Positions 50,317 through 62,103 of a DNA stretch of 64,000 bases are shown one piece after another. Source of the stretch: Fragum whitleyi. Lineage: Eukaryota; Mollusca; Bivalvia; Cardiida; Cardiidae. Below the pieces are notes generated by a model. It saw nothing but the letters and a program-made list of their open reading frames with translations. It ran no database searches and had not been told where the DNA came from. How positions within the stretch are numbered: the stretch's first letter is position 1; each line of letters opens with the position of its first letter. The stretch spans positions 58,457,642 through 58,521,641 of the forward strand of contig OX411544.1 in the NCBI GenBank assembly GCA_948146395.1. Reading direction: 5' to 3'. A program made the translations under genes and the position numbers.

Positions 50317-52279
50317 ACTCAAGGAACTTATATCGTTATTTTCAATTAGTTCATCTCCAGGCATACTTATTTCATAAGACATAAAAACTGCATGAAGGGC
50401 TTTATCAACAAGAAAATGTCTCCTGATTGCTCCTGACACAGCTTTGCATGACATCATATGACTGACGGTGTTTGATGCATAGACAGTTATGAGTAGCTCA
50501 GATAAAACTGCGCCAGACATAAGTTGACCTATGCATCCAAGAAAACCCATCTTGGTGTGAAATGCTTTTAATCTTAATACAATATTTTTCAATGGACTAC
50601 TACTATTAGTTTTATCTATTATATAGGTTGCTTTCTGAAATAAAGGTTGATCAAATGTTATTACCCGTATCACCTCATACTGCTTTGAATGTTCCGATAC
50701 AGAACACAGAGTGGAATATATGCATGAGATATCACTTGCATAAATGTCAATCATGGGTAGAAAAGTTTATGTTTTATATTCCTGGGTGATTGCCATTTGG
50801 ATTATAATATATCTGCTAATATATCCAGACCAACTTGGTAGATTTGAACTCAATGGCCAAAGAATTTTGGAAAAGGTATCAAAGCATTGGTCTCTTACTG
50901 GCTGTTGTAACAACAAGCTTTCATACATATTTTCAAATTTTGTAGGTTCTTTGTTGACCGAGTCAAACTTACTAAAATGCTTGATTTTAATGGTTCCCAA
51001 TTCCTTCAGTTCATTAGATGAAATAACTGCCCTTGGTATTTGTCTGTTGAATTTCGTGTCTGGTGTTGTAAAAGCAATAATACCCATATTTTGGAATGTA
51101 CAATAACCGTCTAAAGTTCCAACATTATGGTCTGCATTATCTGCAACAAACTACAGGAAGTTTTCTGAGGAAACATTTGGTTTGGTGGTATTGGTGCATG
51201 CTGCTGGAGAGGATTCAAATCTTTATACTTCATGGTGGGAGGAACAAAACCTAAGGTTATTGAGCAAATCAATTAAAAATCTTGATCCAAAACTGTGGTG
51301 AAGTTGCACAGCTAACCCAATTTGTAAAGGAGAGGTTATGTTTCTTGGCCAGCAAACTTGTATAACAGCTTGTCCAAAAGATGTCACTACAGTTTTGTAT
51401 CTGTAAGTTTTGCTCCAATAAGTGTGTGCAATAATAATTTTAGGCCCACCGGAACAAAATCACAGGTTTTAGATGTGGAATCTGTCAGAAAAGGTTGGGG
51501 TAGAATTGCTTAGTTGATGTTATCATATTTCGGTTTTTATCATTTTTGCTGCTGCAGTAATTATTTTATATTTTTTCTCATGTTCAGAATATTCATCAAG
51601 GAGTTGGTAAAAATCATGAACAATGTCCGTTGCTGTTTGTTGTAACATGATTTTGTGTTCTTTACCTGATAATGTTTTCACTAATAAGCTATAACCAAAA
51701 AACTCCATTAGCTTCTTTTTCATGTAATTACTCGTGAAAGCCCTCTCACCACAATCTTATCGCATACACTCTGTAAGTTCACTTAATGTAAAAACAGACC
51801 CTCTGTTTTCCTTGATCATTGAAACAACTGAGTGATATGCCTCTCCTGTGTCATTTGAATCTGGTCTGTAATATTACTTCTTAGTTGGACCTTAGTTGGT
51901 AAATTGTTTGGGTACTACTTTATTTGTACGATAATAACACTGCAGGGTGAACAGCCAGTGAAAGTCTTCCCAGAACTTGTTCAGCCCAGTCATCTTTTCT
52001 TATAAGAAACACTACTTGTATTTTCCCCTGAAATTCCATTGTTGTCACCGCAAATACATCTAATGCTCTTTTCCTATGATTAAATTTTGCATCTCTGCCA
52101 GAAAATAGGCATTTAGTCTTAAATTCAAAACTGATAACAGATCTAGTATTGACATACAAAGTCTCTTGCAATACCAACTTTCTTTTATTTCTGAAATGTA
52201 TGTAGTCCTTTCGACAATTAACATGTTCTGTTTGACCAAGTGATGTGAATATTTTTATTTCAGTGTTTTGCAAACTCAC
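50317..52279 (-). pseudogene. Uncharacterised multicopy protein gene, N-terminal part (split by gypsy)
   Basis: Blocks in minus order: 51920-52279 (CLFSGRDAKFNHRKRALD, KDDWAEQVLGRL), 51523-51723 (FYQLLDEYSEHEKKYKII, AAAKMIKTEI), 50767-51087 (LWPLSSNLPSWSGYISRY), then FLPMIDIYASDISCIYSTL and VITFDQPLFQKA up to the LTR. I recall the same order (CLFCG..., FY...EKeRII..AAKLIK, LPMIDMNPSDM.CIYSTL, ITFDQPLWWKA) from unnamed proteins dispersed in aquatic invertebrates. The Cys-rich N-end may bind zinc. Frames are joined only through frameshifts and stops, so it is a pseudogene. The remainder lies at 41545-42264. Confidence 0.62.
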
Positions 52280-52305
52280 GTTGTTAATGCTATCACTTCT
52301 TTTTG

Positions 52306-53400
52306 TTAGCTCACCTTAGCACATCATGCTCAAGGTGTGCTTTTGTGATCATTGCATGTCCGTCCTGTGTTGTGCGACGTCCGTCTGTCGCGCGTTGTCA
52401 GACGTCAACAATGTAAGTGTTTACACACTAGAGGCCACAAATATGGATCAATCATCATGAAACTTTGTCAGAATGTTCTCCAGGTCGCAAAGATGAACCC
52501 TATTGAAAATGGGAAGGATCCAGGCCTTATCACAGGAAAGGGGCCTTAATGACAATTTTCTTGTTTACACTCTAGAGGCCACAAATATAGTCCGATCTTC
52601 CGATTAAACTTGGTCAGAATGTTTGCCAGGTCGCAAGGATGAACCCTATTGAAAATGGGAAGGATCCATGCCATATCACAGGAAAAGGGGCCTAAAAGAA
52701 AATGTTCTTGTTAACACTACAGGAAACAAATATGGTCCAATCATCATGAAACTTTGTCAGAATGTTATCCAGGTTACAAGGATGAATCCTATGGAAAATG
52801 GGAAAGATCCATGCCATATCACTAGAAAAGGGGCCTAAAAGACAATGTTCTTGTTTAACACTGTTCAGGCTTCAAATATGGTCCAATCATCATGAAACTA
52901 GGTCAGAATGTTTGTCAGGTTACAGAGATGAACCCTTTCAAGAATCGGAAGGATCCATGCCATACCACAGGAAAAGGGGCCTAAAAGACAATTTTCTTGT
53001 TTACTCAATAGAGGCCACAAATATGGTCCAATCATCATGAATGTTGGTCAGAATGTTTCTCAGGTCACAAAGATGAACCCTATCTAAAATGGGAAATACC
53101 AATGCCCTAACAAAGGAAAAGGGTCCTTAATGACAATTTTCTTGTTTACACCTCTAGAGGCCACAGATATGGTCCAATCTTCATGAAACTTAGTCAGAAT
53201 TTGTCAGGTCACAAGGATGAACCTTATTGAAAATGAGAAGGATCCATGCCATATCATGGGAAAAGGGGCTTTAATCACATTTTTTCTTGTTTGCACTTTA
53301 ACAAATCACTTATTATGATTCTTACTGGAAAATTTGATAATTATCAATTATGACAAAGAAACGAAGGTGAGCGATTAAGGACCATCATGGTCCTCTTGTC
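52306..53400. repeat. AGCTCACCT-type element with about six 145-bp units, copy 2
   Basis: Head TTAGCTCACCTTAGCACATCATGCTCAAGG; units with ACTCTAGAGGCCACAAATAT, CATGAAACTTTGTCAGAATG, AAATGGGAAGGATCCATGCC and GGAAAAGGGGCC. The end CGAAGGTGAGCGATTAAGGACCATCATGGTCCTCTTGT carries a GGACCATCATGGTCC hairpin. Subterminal match GCTCACCT / AGGTGAGC. Confidence 0.82.
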
Positions 53401-53490
53401 TTAAATTTAACTCACTTAAATTTTCAATCTAGAGTAATTTTACATTTAACAAAAAGTTCAGACTCCAGCTGAAAAAAAAAATGTTTTTTT

Positions 53491-54360
53491 AAGCTCACCT
53501 GAGCTCATCAGGCTTAAGATGAGCTATTGTGATCATTGCATATCCATTGTGCGTCGTGTGCTGTCTGTTGAACAGCGCCAACAATCATAGTGTTTACACT
53601 CTACAGGCCACAAATATAGCTCAATCTTCATGAAACTTGGTCAGAATGCTGGTCTGGTCACATGGATGAATCCAATTGAAAATGGGAAGGATTTGTGCCT
53701 TATCACTGGAAAAGGGGCCTTAAAGACAATTTTCTTGTTAACACTCTAGAGGCAACAAATACTGCCCAATCTTCATGAAACTTTGTCAGAATGTTTGTCC
53801 GGTCACAAAGATGAACCCTATTGAAAATGGGAAGGATCCAGGCCTTATCACAGGAAAGGGGCCTTAATGACAATTTTCTTGTTTACACTCTAGAGGCCAC
53901 AAATATAGTCCGATCTTCCGATTAAACTTGGTCAGAATGTTTGCCAGGTCACAAGGGTGAACCCTTCAGAAAATGGGAAAGATCCATGTCATATCATGGG
54001 AAAAGGGGCCTTAATGACAATTCAGAATGTTGGCCAGGTCTCAAGGATGAACCCTTTTGAAATGGGAAGGATCCATGCCATATCAAGGGAAAAGGGGCCT
54101 GATAATTTATATTTACACTCTAGTCTCTAGAGGCTACAAATTTGGTTCAATAGTTATGAAACTTGGCCAGAATGTTGGCCAGGTCACATGAAACTTGTTT
54201 AGAAAAGGCTAGAAACTTAAGCAGGGATCATAGGAATAGTGTAGTGTCTTTCTTTGAAAACTTTAATGGTCATTTAATGATCTTTAAAGCAATTAATTTT
54301 GCTAAGGGAGGAGTCAAAGAGACGAAGGTGAGCGATAAAGGACCATCATGGCCCTCTTGT
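53491..54360. repeat. AGCTCACCT-type element, copy 3
   Basis: Head AAGCTCACCTGAGCTCATCAGG; about five units of the same kind as 52306-53400 (some truncated near 54020); end CGAAGGTGAGCGATAAAGGACCATCATGGCCCTCTTGT. It lies in tandem with copy 2 in the same orientation, 90 bp apart. A truncated head (TTTTAGCTCAACTGAGCAGGAAGTGCTCAG) follows at 54432. Confidence 0.82.
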
Positions 54361-54826
54361 TTACAATACACATTTCTGAAAAAAAAAATACTTACATTTT
54401 TTAGGAAATGAAATAAAAATCTGTTCTGCTTTTTAGCTCAACTGAGCAGGAAGTGCTCAGTGAATAATTTTGATATTACACATGTGTTATTACTCTGATG
54501 GAATAACTATGCAAACGAGCTGATAACAAATATCAATGTTATATTTTCATTGTGAAAATGGCGTCATTTTGTAAACGGCATTATCTGTTTTGCGGAATAA
54601 CTTTTTTTTGCGAAATCGATAGATATCGTAATTTTCCTGTTTTATCACAAAAAATCAACGTCATATCATAAATAGAATATCAAATTTGTGCTCAATAAAT
54701 ACAGAACGTATTAAACTCATCTTAAACAGATAAACACTCGGCGCAGCCTCGTTTTTATCTGTTTACAGGTGACTTGTTTCATAAATTCGGTATTCAATGA
54801 CCACTCATTCAATCAGGGACTCTAAA
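54361..54826. other. No gene seen
   Basis: Contains only the truncated repeat head at 54432-54462. The rest is AT-rich with no recognised exon. Confidence 0.4.
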
Positions 54827-55173
54827 TACAGTAAAACTTGTTTTAAGCGACCACTAACGGGACCACCAAAAAGTGGTCGCCAGAGAGAAAAGTCGCTTAG
54901 TTCACGTTTTCTTTACAAATAAGAAACATATCTTTGATTTATTATGTATGTAATTTAGAAATTTCTCCATAATCCTATGTTGTTTAAACACAAAACAACC
55001 GTCTCAATGAACCGATTCTAATGAGTTTAAACAATACAGTATTTTCAATAATTTTTGGAGCAACAATACCTTCTTTTTACGATATTTTGATTTAAAGAAG
55101 GCGATTTTGAAAACGGTTGCTTAATATACATGGTGGCTTAATAGACGTGGTCGTTCGAGCAAGATTGACTGTA
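54827..55173. mobile_element. TA-type MITE with CAGT...ACTG ends, best copy
   Basis: TA followed by CAGTAAAACTTGTTTTAAGCGACCAC at the left; GTGGTCGTTCGAGCAAGATTGACTG followed by TA at the right. CAGT-starting inverted repeats with a TA target fit Tc1/mariner. About 343 bp between the TA dinucleotides; no ORF. Other copies: 19958-20325 and 34039-34371. Confidence 0.78.
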
Positions 55174-56432
55174 TACACATTTAGGGTCCGCGATTCAATA
55201 CCCTCTGTTTCATGCATAATAAATGCACTATAGAGAGCGTTTATTGTTTGTCTCAGATTGATAATCAGATTTGTTTTAATATACATTTTGTGAAGATCTG
55301 TGATACTTCATTTGTAAAAATAAAGAAAACATATTTTTGTGTGAAAACTTATTTATTTATTTTTCGGGAAAAGCATAATCTGTCATATAAAGTGTTATAT
55401 GTAAATTAGATTTTGGTCACGTGAAATACGCCTAAGCGAAGGAGCGGTAATTCAAATTGGAGACCGAAATGTTGTGGGTTATAAATATTCACCAAGTTAG
55501 GCCTATATTTAGATCATCGCGTCATAATCATTTGCATTATTGGAATTCGAAATTCAAGCTTGTCTTTGAGTAAAAGGTCTTGTTTTGTGTACATTGTCGT
55601 TAAAGATCTTTGTCTTACGTTTCTGAAATGTTCGCGACCACAGACGGGGCTTCAACATCATTGCAGTGATATCTCGTCGGCTGGTGCAGCTACCAATCGT
55701 TTTCTGGTGTTTCTCACACCAGTACAACCACAATTTTGCTCATCCCACTTTGGCGGATTCTTTTCAATGTACATATTAGGCAGAGATAAATGACTCGCGC
55801 AATGTTGACTTTTGTCAAATTTCGGATGAAAGTAGGCCAAGTCAGGATTCGACGTCACGACCCCCATTCGGAACATCGCTCGGACTTTTCCGTTAACTGG
55901 AAAGTACCTCGGACGTAAGTGTAGTAATTTTGGCCCACTTTTTAGGTCGACTATCATAAAGGTCGGCTTCATACATGAGTCGACAGTAGGACCAGTCTTC
56001 TTTTAGGTAATACGGCTTCTGGTGGTACTTCGGTTAATACGCTTGAAGAAAATCACATTTTGTCAAATCTCTCCGATCGTCTTTGGATATCTTTTCTGCA
56101 TATTATAATTGTATTACAAAACGCAGTAAAACACTGCGTTTGTTATCAAATTATACAATGCCCAATTTTATTCTTTCGTTCATTTTGTTTTATGCAGTGT
56201 CATCCTTAGTGGATCGTTGGTGTTAAACCCACGTGCGAAATGACGCGTATTATTCCCGAGGTCTATTCCGTAGAATCGCCGAAGGTTCCCGATTGCACGA
56301 TCCCAGCCCTATTTCTTACCGCAGAGCAAGTCGGGCTTGGCAAATTCATGCTGAAGTCAGAGTTAATTTAGACTTTTAGTGTTAATCTTCAATAAATGGT
56401 GTGAATTAATTGGACAATACTCCAAAACATTG
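55174..56432. other. No gene seen
   Basis: Short ORFs on both strands (for example 55658-55972 minus) have no recognised domain. 55850-55925 has phrases (CCATTCGGAACATCGCTCGG, TTTTCCGTTAACTGGAAAG) resembling the ends of the 439-bp element family, so this may be an old relic. Confidence 0.35.
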
Positions 56433-56695
56433 AAAGCCGTCGTAATAGCGCAGTTGGAAGCGTGTCAGACTGTCAATCTAGAGGTCCCGGGTTCGATCCT
56501 CGACGACACTCTCATCCTTAATGACTATTTGTCTCTCACCAATGGGTTGATAATCGTAAACCTATGTGAGACAGCAGATGGGGGCTAGGAAAAACTGATG
56601 AAAGGGTACCAGGAATTCATTAATGGGTGCTCCAGCCACCGCGATATAACTGAAATATTGTTGGCAGCGGCGTAAAACCCCATTCAAATAAACAA
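56433..56695 (+). mobile_element. SINE family A, near full-length copy with TSD
   Basis: Head AAGCCGTCGTAATAGCGCAGTTGG ... B box GGGTTCGATCCTC; body ACCAATGGGTTGATAATCGT and GGTGCTCCAGCCACCGCGAT; tail CCCATTCAAATAAACAA. The direct repeat ACTCCAAAA flanks it (56419-56427, 56696-56704). Confidence 0.88.
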
Positions 56696-56704
56696 ACTCC
56701 AAAA

Positions 56705-57340
56705 GCATTGGTCGTCATGGAAGGTAACAAAGCGTTCTTTTTAATGAATGATTTACAGAGCAGGGTGTCAGCGGATAGTTATAAAATGGACTATATATAG
56801 TTTGAGTGACTGACAATAAAAATTGAGAGACAGAAAAATAAAATTGTGCATCTATATAAGTCAATGCCCATCTACGCGGAATCAAATACCACTTGCATAA
56901 TTTACCCTTTCAATATTTCATACACAATTATAAAACGAATCCTTATATACTCTTCAAGAAATTGGCTTTTGGTGTAAAGACATGATATATTTTTCACAGT
57001 GAAGGTTCAATAAAATCAAAAACACAATTTGAATAATTCCGGTAAAACAAATAGCTAAAAAATCATCTAGTAAAGATGATAATATATGTCATTTTCCGTG
57101 GGATGGATGCGCTTTTTACCATTGACGGAGCCTTGAAGCACAGTTGGTGACAGATCAGAAAGTGGTAATTCAGCCGCTTGATACTTTACTGTTGATCCAG
57201 GAATAATATTGAATGAGTATGTGGAGCGAGTTTTTAACGAAATTTAAGGGAGATTATTCTATATCGATAATATCATTCAGGTTGGACGAAATTTATTACC
57301 TACCTTTATTATAGGCCTACCCCTATTCAAAGAAGAGGGG
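56705..57340. other. No gene seen
   Basis: AT-rich. 57170-57270 shares loose similarity with 8270-8370 (GGGAGAT/GGAGGTAAT and TATCGAT contexts). No exon recognised. Confidence 0.35.
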
Positions 57341-57465
57341 GTATATTGCTTTGCACTTGTCGGTCATTCCGTCCGTCCGTCCGTATATTCTTATTCGTCC
57401 GGAGCATATCTTTAAAAAGTATGCAAGCTAGTATCACGAAACTTAACAACTGGGTCGAACTCATT
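57341..57465. repeat. GGAGCATATC-type repeat, left half (split by a LINE)
   Basis: Contains GGTCATTCCGTCCGTCCGTC and CGTCCGGAGCATATCTTTAA, then stops at the LINE junction. The right half resumes at 59838 with GACAAGCGTTGTGCACAAGAACCATAACTC and ends near 59965. Confidence 0.75.
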
Positions 57466-59828
57466 CAAATTCCTTTATTGGTTTAAAAAATCCAGTTATA
57501 GGATTGTCACCAAGAACATACATACAATAAACATACAAGACAGAACTTATCAAAAGGTATATATCAGATGGGTATATAATCTAAGATTAAAGAACCGATA
57601 TAAAATATCAGCATACATATCGAGAACCAGGTTCAAATCATGATAATGTAATTCAAAATCATTGCAATCAGAGCTAGAAGAAAGCAGTTATTGCTATGCT
57701 TAAGAATCACACTCAAAATACTTGCCCAAAGTTAATCTCTTTTTTTTTTTTTTGGTATATATATATATATAATTAATTTCACGGTATCTATGACCAATTA
57801 TGAAGGTAACGATTACCCTAAAAAATGCATATATTATAATATGTTTGCATTCAATAAGTTTATGAACAAAAATAAAACTGAAAACCTTTAAAGAAAATAA
57901 ATAAATAAATCTAAGACTTATAAAGACCTAAAGAAGCAGCAGATAACAATTTACATTTTCATATTTATCTACTAATTAATTTATTCTGCTATATTTTCAT
58001 AATAAGGGTAAACAAAGTTTAGTACAAAGCAAGTTTTCTTTACCAAGAAGATGGATATACAAGGTACATACTAAGGTCTCCGAATTAATACACTGAAATA
58101 AAAGGAAACTCAAGAGTTTGCAGCTGTTTTTGCGAGTAGATTATCTCTTTCTTCAAACATTTTGTGAACATAAGATATACAAGTTTGCAACACATCATAT
58201 TCTTTGATTTCTAAAATGTATTTAAATTTATCATCATCATTCATGATTTTAAAAGAAGGTGTGATGCCTTCTACCTCAGCAAAGAATATTTTCCTGCTAT
58301 CTGATAAAGACTGGCATTGTAATAAGAAGTGGGCTTCAGTTTCAACTTGTGATTTACAAAGAGGACAAATTCTGTCTATGAAAGGTTTCTTTTGGTGCCT
58401 ACCCTTTTCAATTTGAAGATTATGTGCACTTACACGAAATTTGGCAAATGATGTAATTTGTTCTCTGGGCAAATCATTTATGCGCAAATACATTTCTTTC
58501 TCATAATTTATCTTAAAGGTTCTGAAGGTTCTAAGTTTGTTATTGCTATCATCGAACATACATTTTTTCCAATAATGTACATAAGATTCTTTTAGTTTGT
58601 TATAAATTGAATTTTTCAGTTTATTTTTGGAGAATGTGAAGTGATTATTCCATACATGTTCAAATCCAATAATCTTCATAAATAATTTGAATTTACTCGC
58701 GAAACCTTTGGGAAGGGAGCAACTATCTAAATATGATTTGTATGCAAGAGAATTCTGATTTAAATTAATCAGCTGTGTCCAAAAGGCACAAGAATATTTC
58801 AAACTGTATACAGCCAAAGGAAAGATTCCAAATTCCGATCTTACTGCATTATTGCTTGCATACTTGTTTACACCCATGACTGATTTCAAAAAGCGAACTT
58901 GAGTTTTTTCTTGTTGTAGCAGATCATATCGATGTTCAAAACTAATTAAATTATCTTTATTTACAATAAAATCTAAAGACAATACTTCACTACAATATAG
59001 AAGTATTGGTTTGACACAATGTTCATACACTTTCAAATATAAATCAGTATTCATGTTTTCTCCTGCCAAAGCTTTTTTAATACTAAATGTTGCTTTTAGT
59101 GCTTTGTTGCACAAGTACTTAATGGCTTGGGTGAAAACACCGGATGCTCTGAAAATGATACCTAGATATTTGTATTCCTGTACAATCTCAACCTCTGTTT
59201 GCATGTATTTGAATGAAAAACCTTTAAGAACTCTACCTGACTTGTTGAATATGATAACTTTTGTTTTAGAAATATTAACTGATAAATTCCATGAGAGAAA
59301 AATCCCCCAACTTATTCATAGCTGACTGAAGTCCTGTTGCAGTTTTAGAAATAAGTACAATATCATCAGCATATAGGAGGCTTGACACATATGTATTATC
59401 TACAGTGACAGGATCACATGAATTATCAAAAAAGCTATCTAAATCATTAAGGTATAAGGAGAATAATGTAGGGCTTAATATACATCCTTGTTTTACCCCA
59501 ATTTTGGTCTCAAAACTTGCCCCTAGGCCACTTTGTGTTTTCACACAAAATGACAAAGAGGCATACATATCCTTCAAAATGTTAAGAAATGGACCTCTAA
59601 TATTGTACTTGTACATTTTGTGAAACAGTGCACACCTGTTAACCGTGTCAAATGCTTTGCTAAGGTCAACAAAGCAAGCATAAATATTTTTTGAAAGCTT
59701 AAAGGCCTTATCAATAATTGTTTTCAGGGTCAGGATGTGATCGCTAGTGCGACAATTTTTACGAAAGCCTATTTGTTCAGGTCCAATAATTTGATTTCTC
59801 TCAATATAGGTATCTAAGCGATTGAACA
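57466..59828 (-). mobile_element. 5'-truncated LINE (non-LTR retrotransposon) with 9-bp TSD
   Basis: Flanked by GAACTCATT (57457-57465, 59829-59837). It interrupts a GGAGCATATC-type repeat. On the minus strand the element starts in the RT domain and ends with an AT-rich 3' UTR containing a poly-T/A run at 57739-57752 and AATAAAGGAATTTG at the end. About 2.36 kb remains; the 5' endonuclease part is absent. Confidence 0.9.
58110..59828 (-). pseudogene. LINE reverse transcriptase and C-terminal domain
   Basis: The RT reads IIGPEQIGFRKNCRTSDHIL, then CFVDLSKAFDTVNR (first Asp), KIGVKQGCILSPTLFSLYLN and LLYADDIVLIS (YADD catalytic box). One frameshift near 59290 separates it from the 58110-59204 block, which continues NISKTKVIIFN, EYKYLGIIFRASG and a CCHC-type zinc segment ICPLCKSQVETEAHFLLQC. 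The Asp residues are intact but the copy lacks its 5' part and has the frameshift, so it is inactive. Clade not assigned. Confidence 0.88.
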
Positions 59829-59837
59829 GAACTCATT

Positions 59838-60506
59838 GACAAGCGTTGTGCACAAGAACCATAACTCTACTCATCATATTTTGAGTTATTTCCCTTAGTT
59901 AATTGACAAAGATTATGCCATTGACCTGCTCTTATGGGGGCATAAATGTTTTACAAATATCTCTTGTTAAAATCAACGTCACTAGATTTAGTGTTTAGGT
60001 GTCTCCACAGACCATATACGACATTTTTATACCCACAAAAGTCACTAAAATCGTCGGAAGATTTGATTAATTTAAAAAATTATATAAATGGTCGTTTTAA
60101 CGATTTCAAATTGTTTTAAACGATTTCGGGGCGTTTTGAGTGATTTCAGGAAGTGATTAACTTGAATGAATGGAGCGCCGAGTGATCGATTCAAACTGGT
60201 TTTGATCTCGTTGAATGTCAATTCACGATGTCACCAACTGTAGCATGCGCGGATAAATGAGTTTGGGGCTGGGGGTTGAAACCCCTTCCAGATATTTTGA
60301 CAAAATAAGATCCGGAAGATCAGAAATGAAATTTTAATATCGCATTCATGCTGTTTGACAGAAAATTCAGAATTCATTTACACAATCTATCAGGTAATAT
60401 AAGTCAAAAGTAAAGCCCATTTACAAAGATCGCATGTTTGCTCAGTAGAAAACATCGAGGTACAAGGAAAATATGCATATTTATTCTTTACTTCGATGTT
60501 TTTCTA
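59838..60506. other. Right half of the split repeat, then no gene
   Basis: 59838-59965 is the rest of the GGAGCATATC-type repeat (TTTTGAGTTATTTCCCTTAG). 60060-60250 resembles 8580-8700 loosely. Nothing else recognised. Confidence 0.45.
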
Positions 60507-62004
60507 TACTGACTGTCATAAAAAAGGCATCACCAAAATTTCGAGAAAAAAATCTATTGACAAAAGAAAATAGTTTCATCTATAAATTTGAATTATAGCG
60601 TAAACTCTGCACATCCTGCTATCACAAACTCTCTTCACAAACTCGTGCTTCCCATGGTAAGTTTGGCGTAAGGTTTTACTCGTATGCCCCGTGCGAATTG
60701 GAGAAATGATTTTTGTTTTTCGAAACCTGTACACGTGGCTTCGGTAGTCAAAACACAACTCGAAATTCATCCAAGAAGGATAAAAATATTCATATCCATA
60801 ATTCCAAGGCTAAATAATGAAGAACGCGCACGCATTTTGGGCACGATGGAAATGGTCAGTTTCCAAGATCTTGTCGCTAGACTTTTCAACGTATCAAGAT
60901 CAACGATAGTGCGTTTGGTTAGACGTGTGAACGCCTCAGGAAGTCTTCTGGACATGCGTTGATGTGGTATGCCTCGCCCAACATCTGTACGTCAAGACAA
61001 CTTTATACGTCAACGGCGCCTTCTTGACCGTGTTTTAACGGCTACATCGACATCTGCAGCCGTTGTTGGTAATCACGATAGGAATATTAGTGCAAACACA
61101 GTAGGACGCCGGTCACGTGAACGTGGGGTTATGTGCAGGAGATCTTATCATGGCATGGTAATTTCACCACGTCATCGTCAACGATGTCGCGAATGGGCTC
61201 AAAATAACATTGAACGGCGATGGCGGACAGTTGTGTTTAGTGACGAGTCAAGGTTCAATCTGTCACATGCTAACGGCCGCGTTCGGGAATAACGACATCG
61301 AAATGAACGTTATGTGCAGAATAGTGTTTTAGAGCATAACCACTTCGGTGGTGGCGGGATTATGGTGTGGGCCACCATTAAGCATGCATTCAAAACGGAT
61401 CTGGATGTTGTTCAAGGCAATTTGAATGCCAGGGGAATATAAAAACCAAGTTTTACAGTCTGTTGTCCAACCCCTATTTCGCCGACAACCTTGACTCACT
61501 TTAATGCATGATAATGCACGTCCACACACGGCGCGTATCACCACAAACTTCCTCCAAGCCAATGATATTGACGTTCTACCATGGCCAGCCAATTCACTGG
61601 ACTGCAATCCAATCGAGCATATGAAGGATACCCTAAGACGTCGTTTACGTCACCGTCAGCCACAGCCTCAAACTGTGCAACAGCTGACTGACGCTCTTCA
61701 TCAGGGGTGGGCTCGCATCCCGAGTTACCTTCTGCGTGACATGTGTTGCTCAATGAGACACAGACTGCAAGCTGTGGTCGCTAATCAGGGTGGACACACT
61801 CGTTACTGACACCTTTAAGGCAGTGGTCATTTCTAATCTTGAATAAAATGTGACGAATGTTTTTGTTTTAGCCTAATACTTTATTCCACCTTTGCACAAC
61901 ATCCCGATCAGTATCTTCCGTCAAAAACAAATAGTACTCTTATTTAATGTCCCACATTGCACCAAGGCTGAATGCATGTGAGGAGTTAATTATGACAGTC
62001 AGTA
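60507..62004 (+). mobile_element. Tc1-like DNA transposon, near full length, inactive
   Basis: Inverted ends TACTGACTGTCATA (60507-60520) and TATGACAGTCAGTA (61991-62004) with TA flanks; about 1.5 kb, the usual Tc1/mariner size. Internal DDE transposase remnants are on the + strand. Flanking TA plus size and the transposase assign the superfamily. Confidence 0.88.
60801..61809 (+). pseudogene. Tc1-like DDE transposase
   Basis: N-terminal helix-turn-helix part: NNEERARILGTMEM ... LFNVSRSTIVRLVRRV. Catalytic motifs: FSDESRF (first Asp), MHDNARPHTA (second Asp) and CNPIEHMKD (Glu), in Tc1 order. Stops follow SLLDMR (60961), NGRVRE (61292) and lie near 61440 and 61500; the initial Met position reads IIPRLNNEE. 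Clearly dead but not very old. Confidence 0.9.
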
Positions 62005-62103
62005 TATGTTTTAATGTCACATAATTATTGCGATAATAGATAATAGCCAGATTCACAATCCGCAAACATTATTTTTGTAATCTCGTTGTCATCCATATGA
62101 AAC

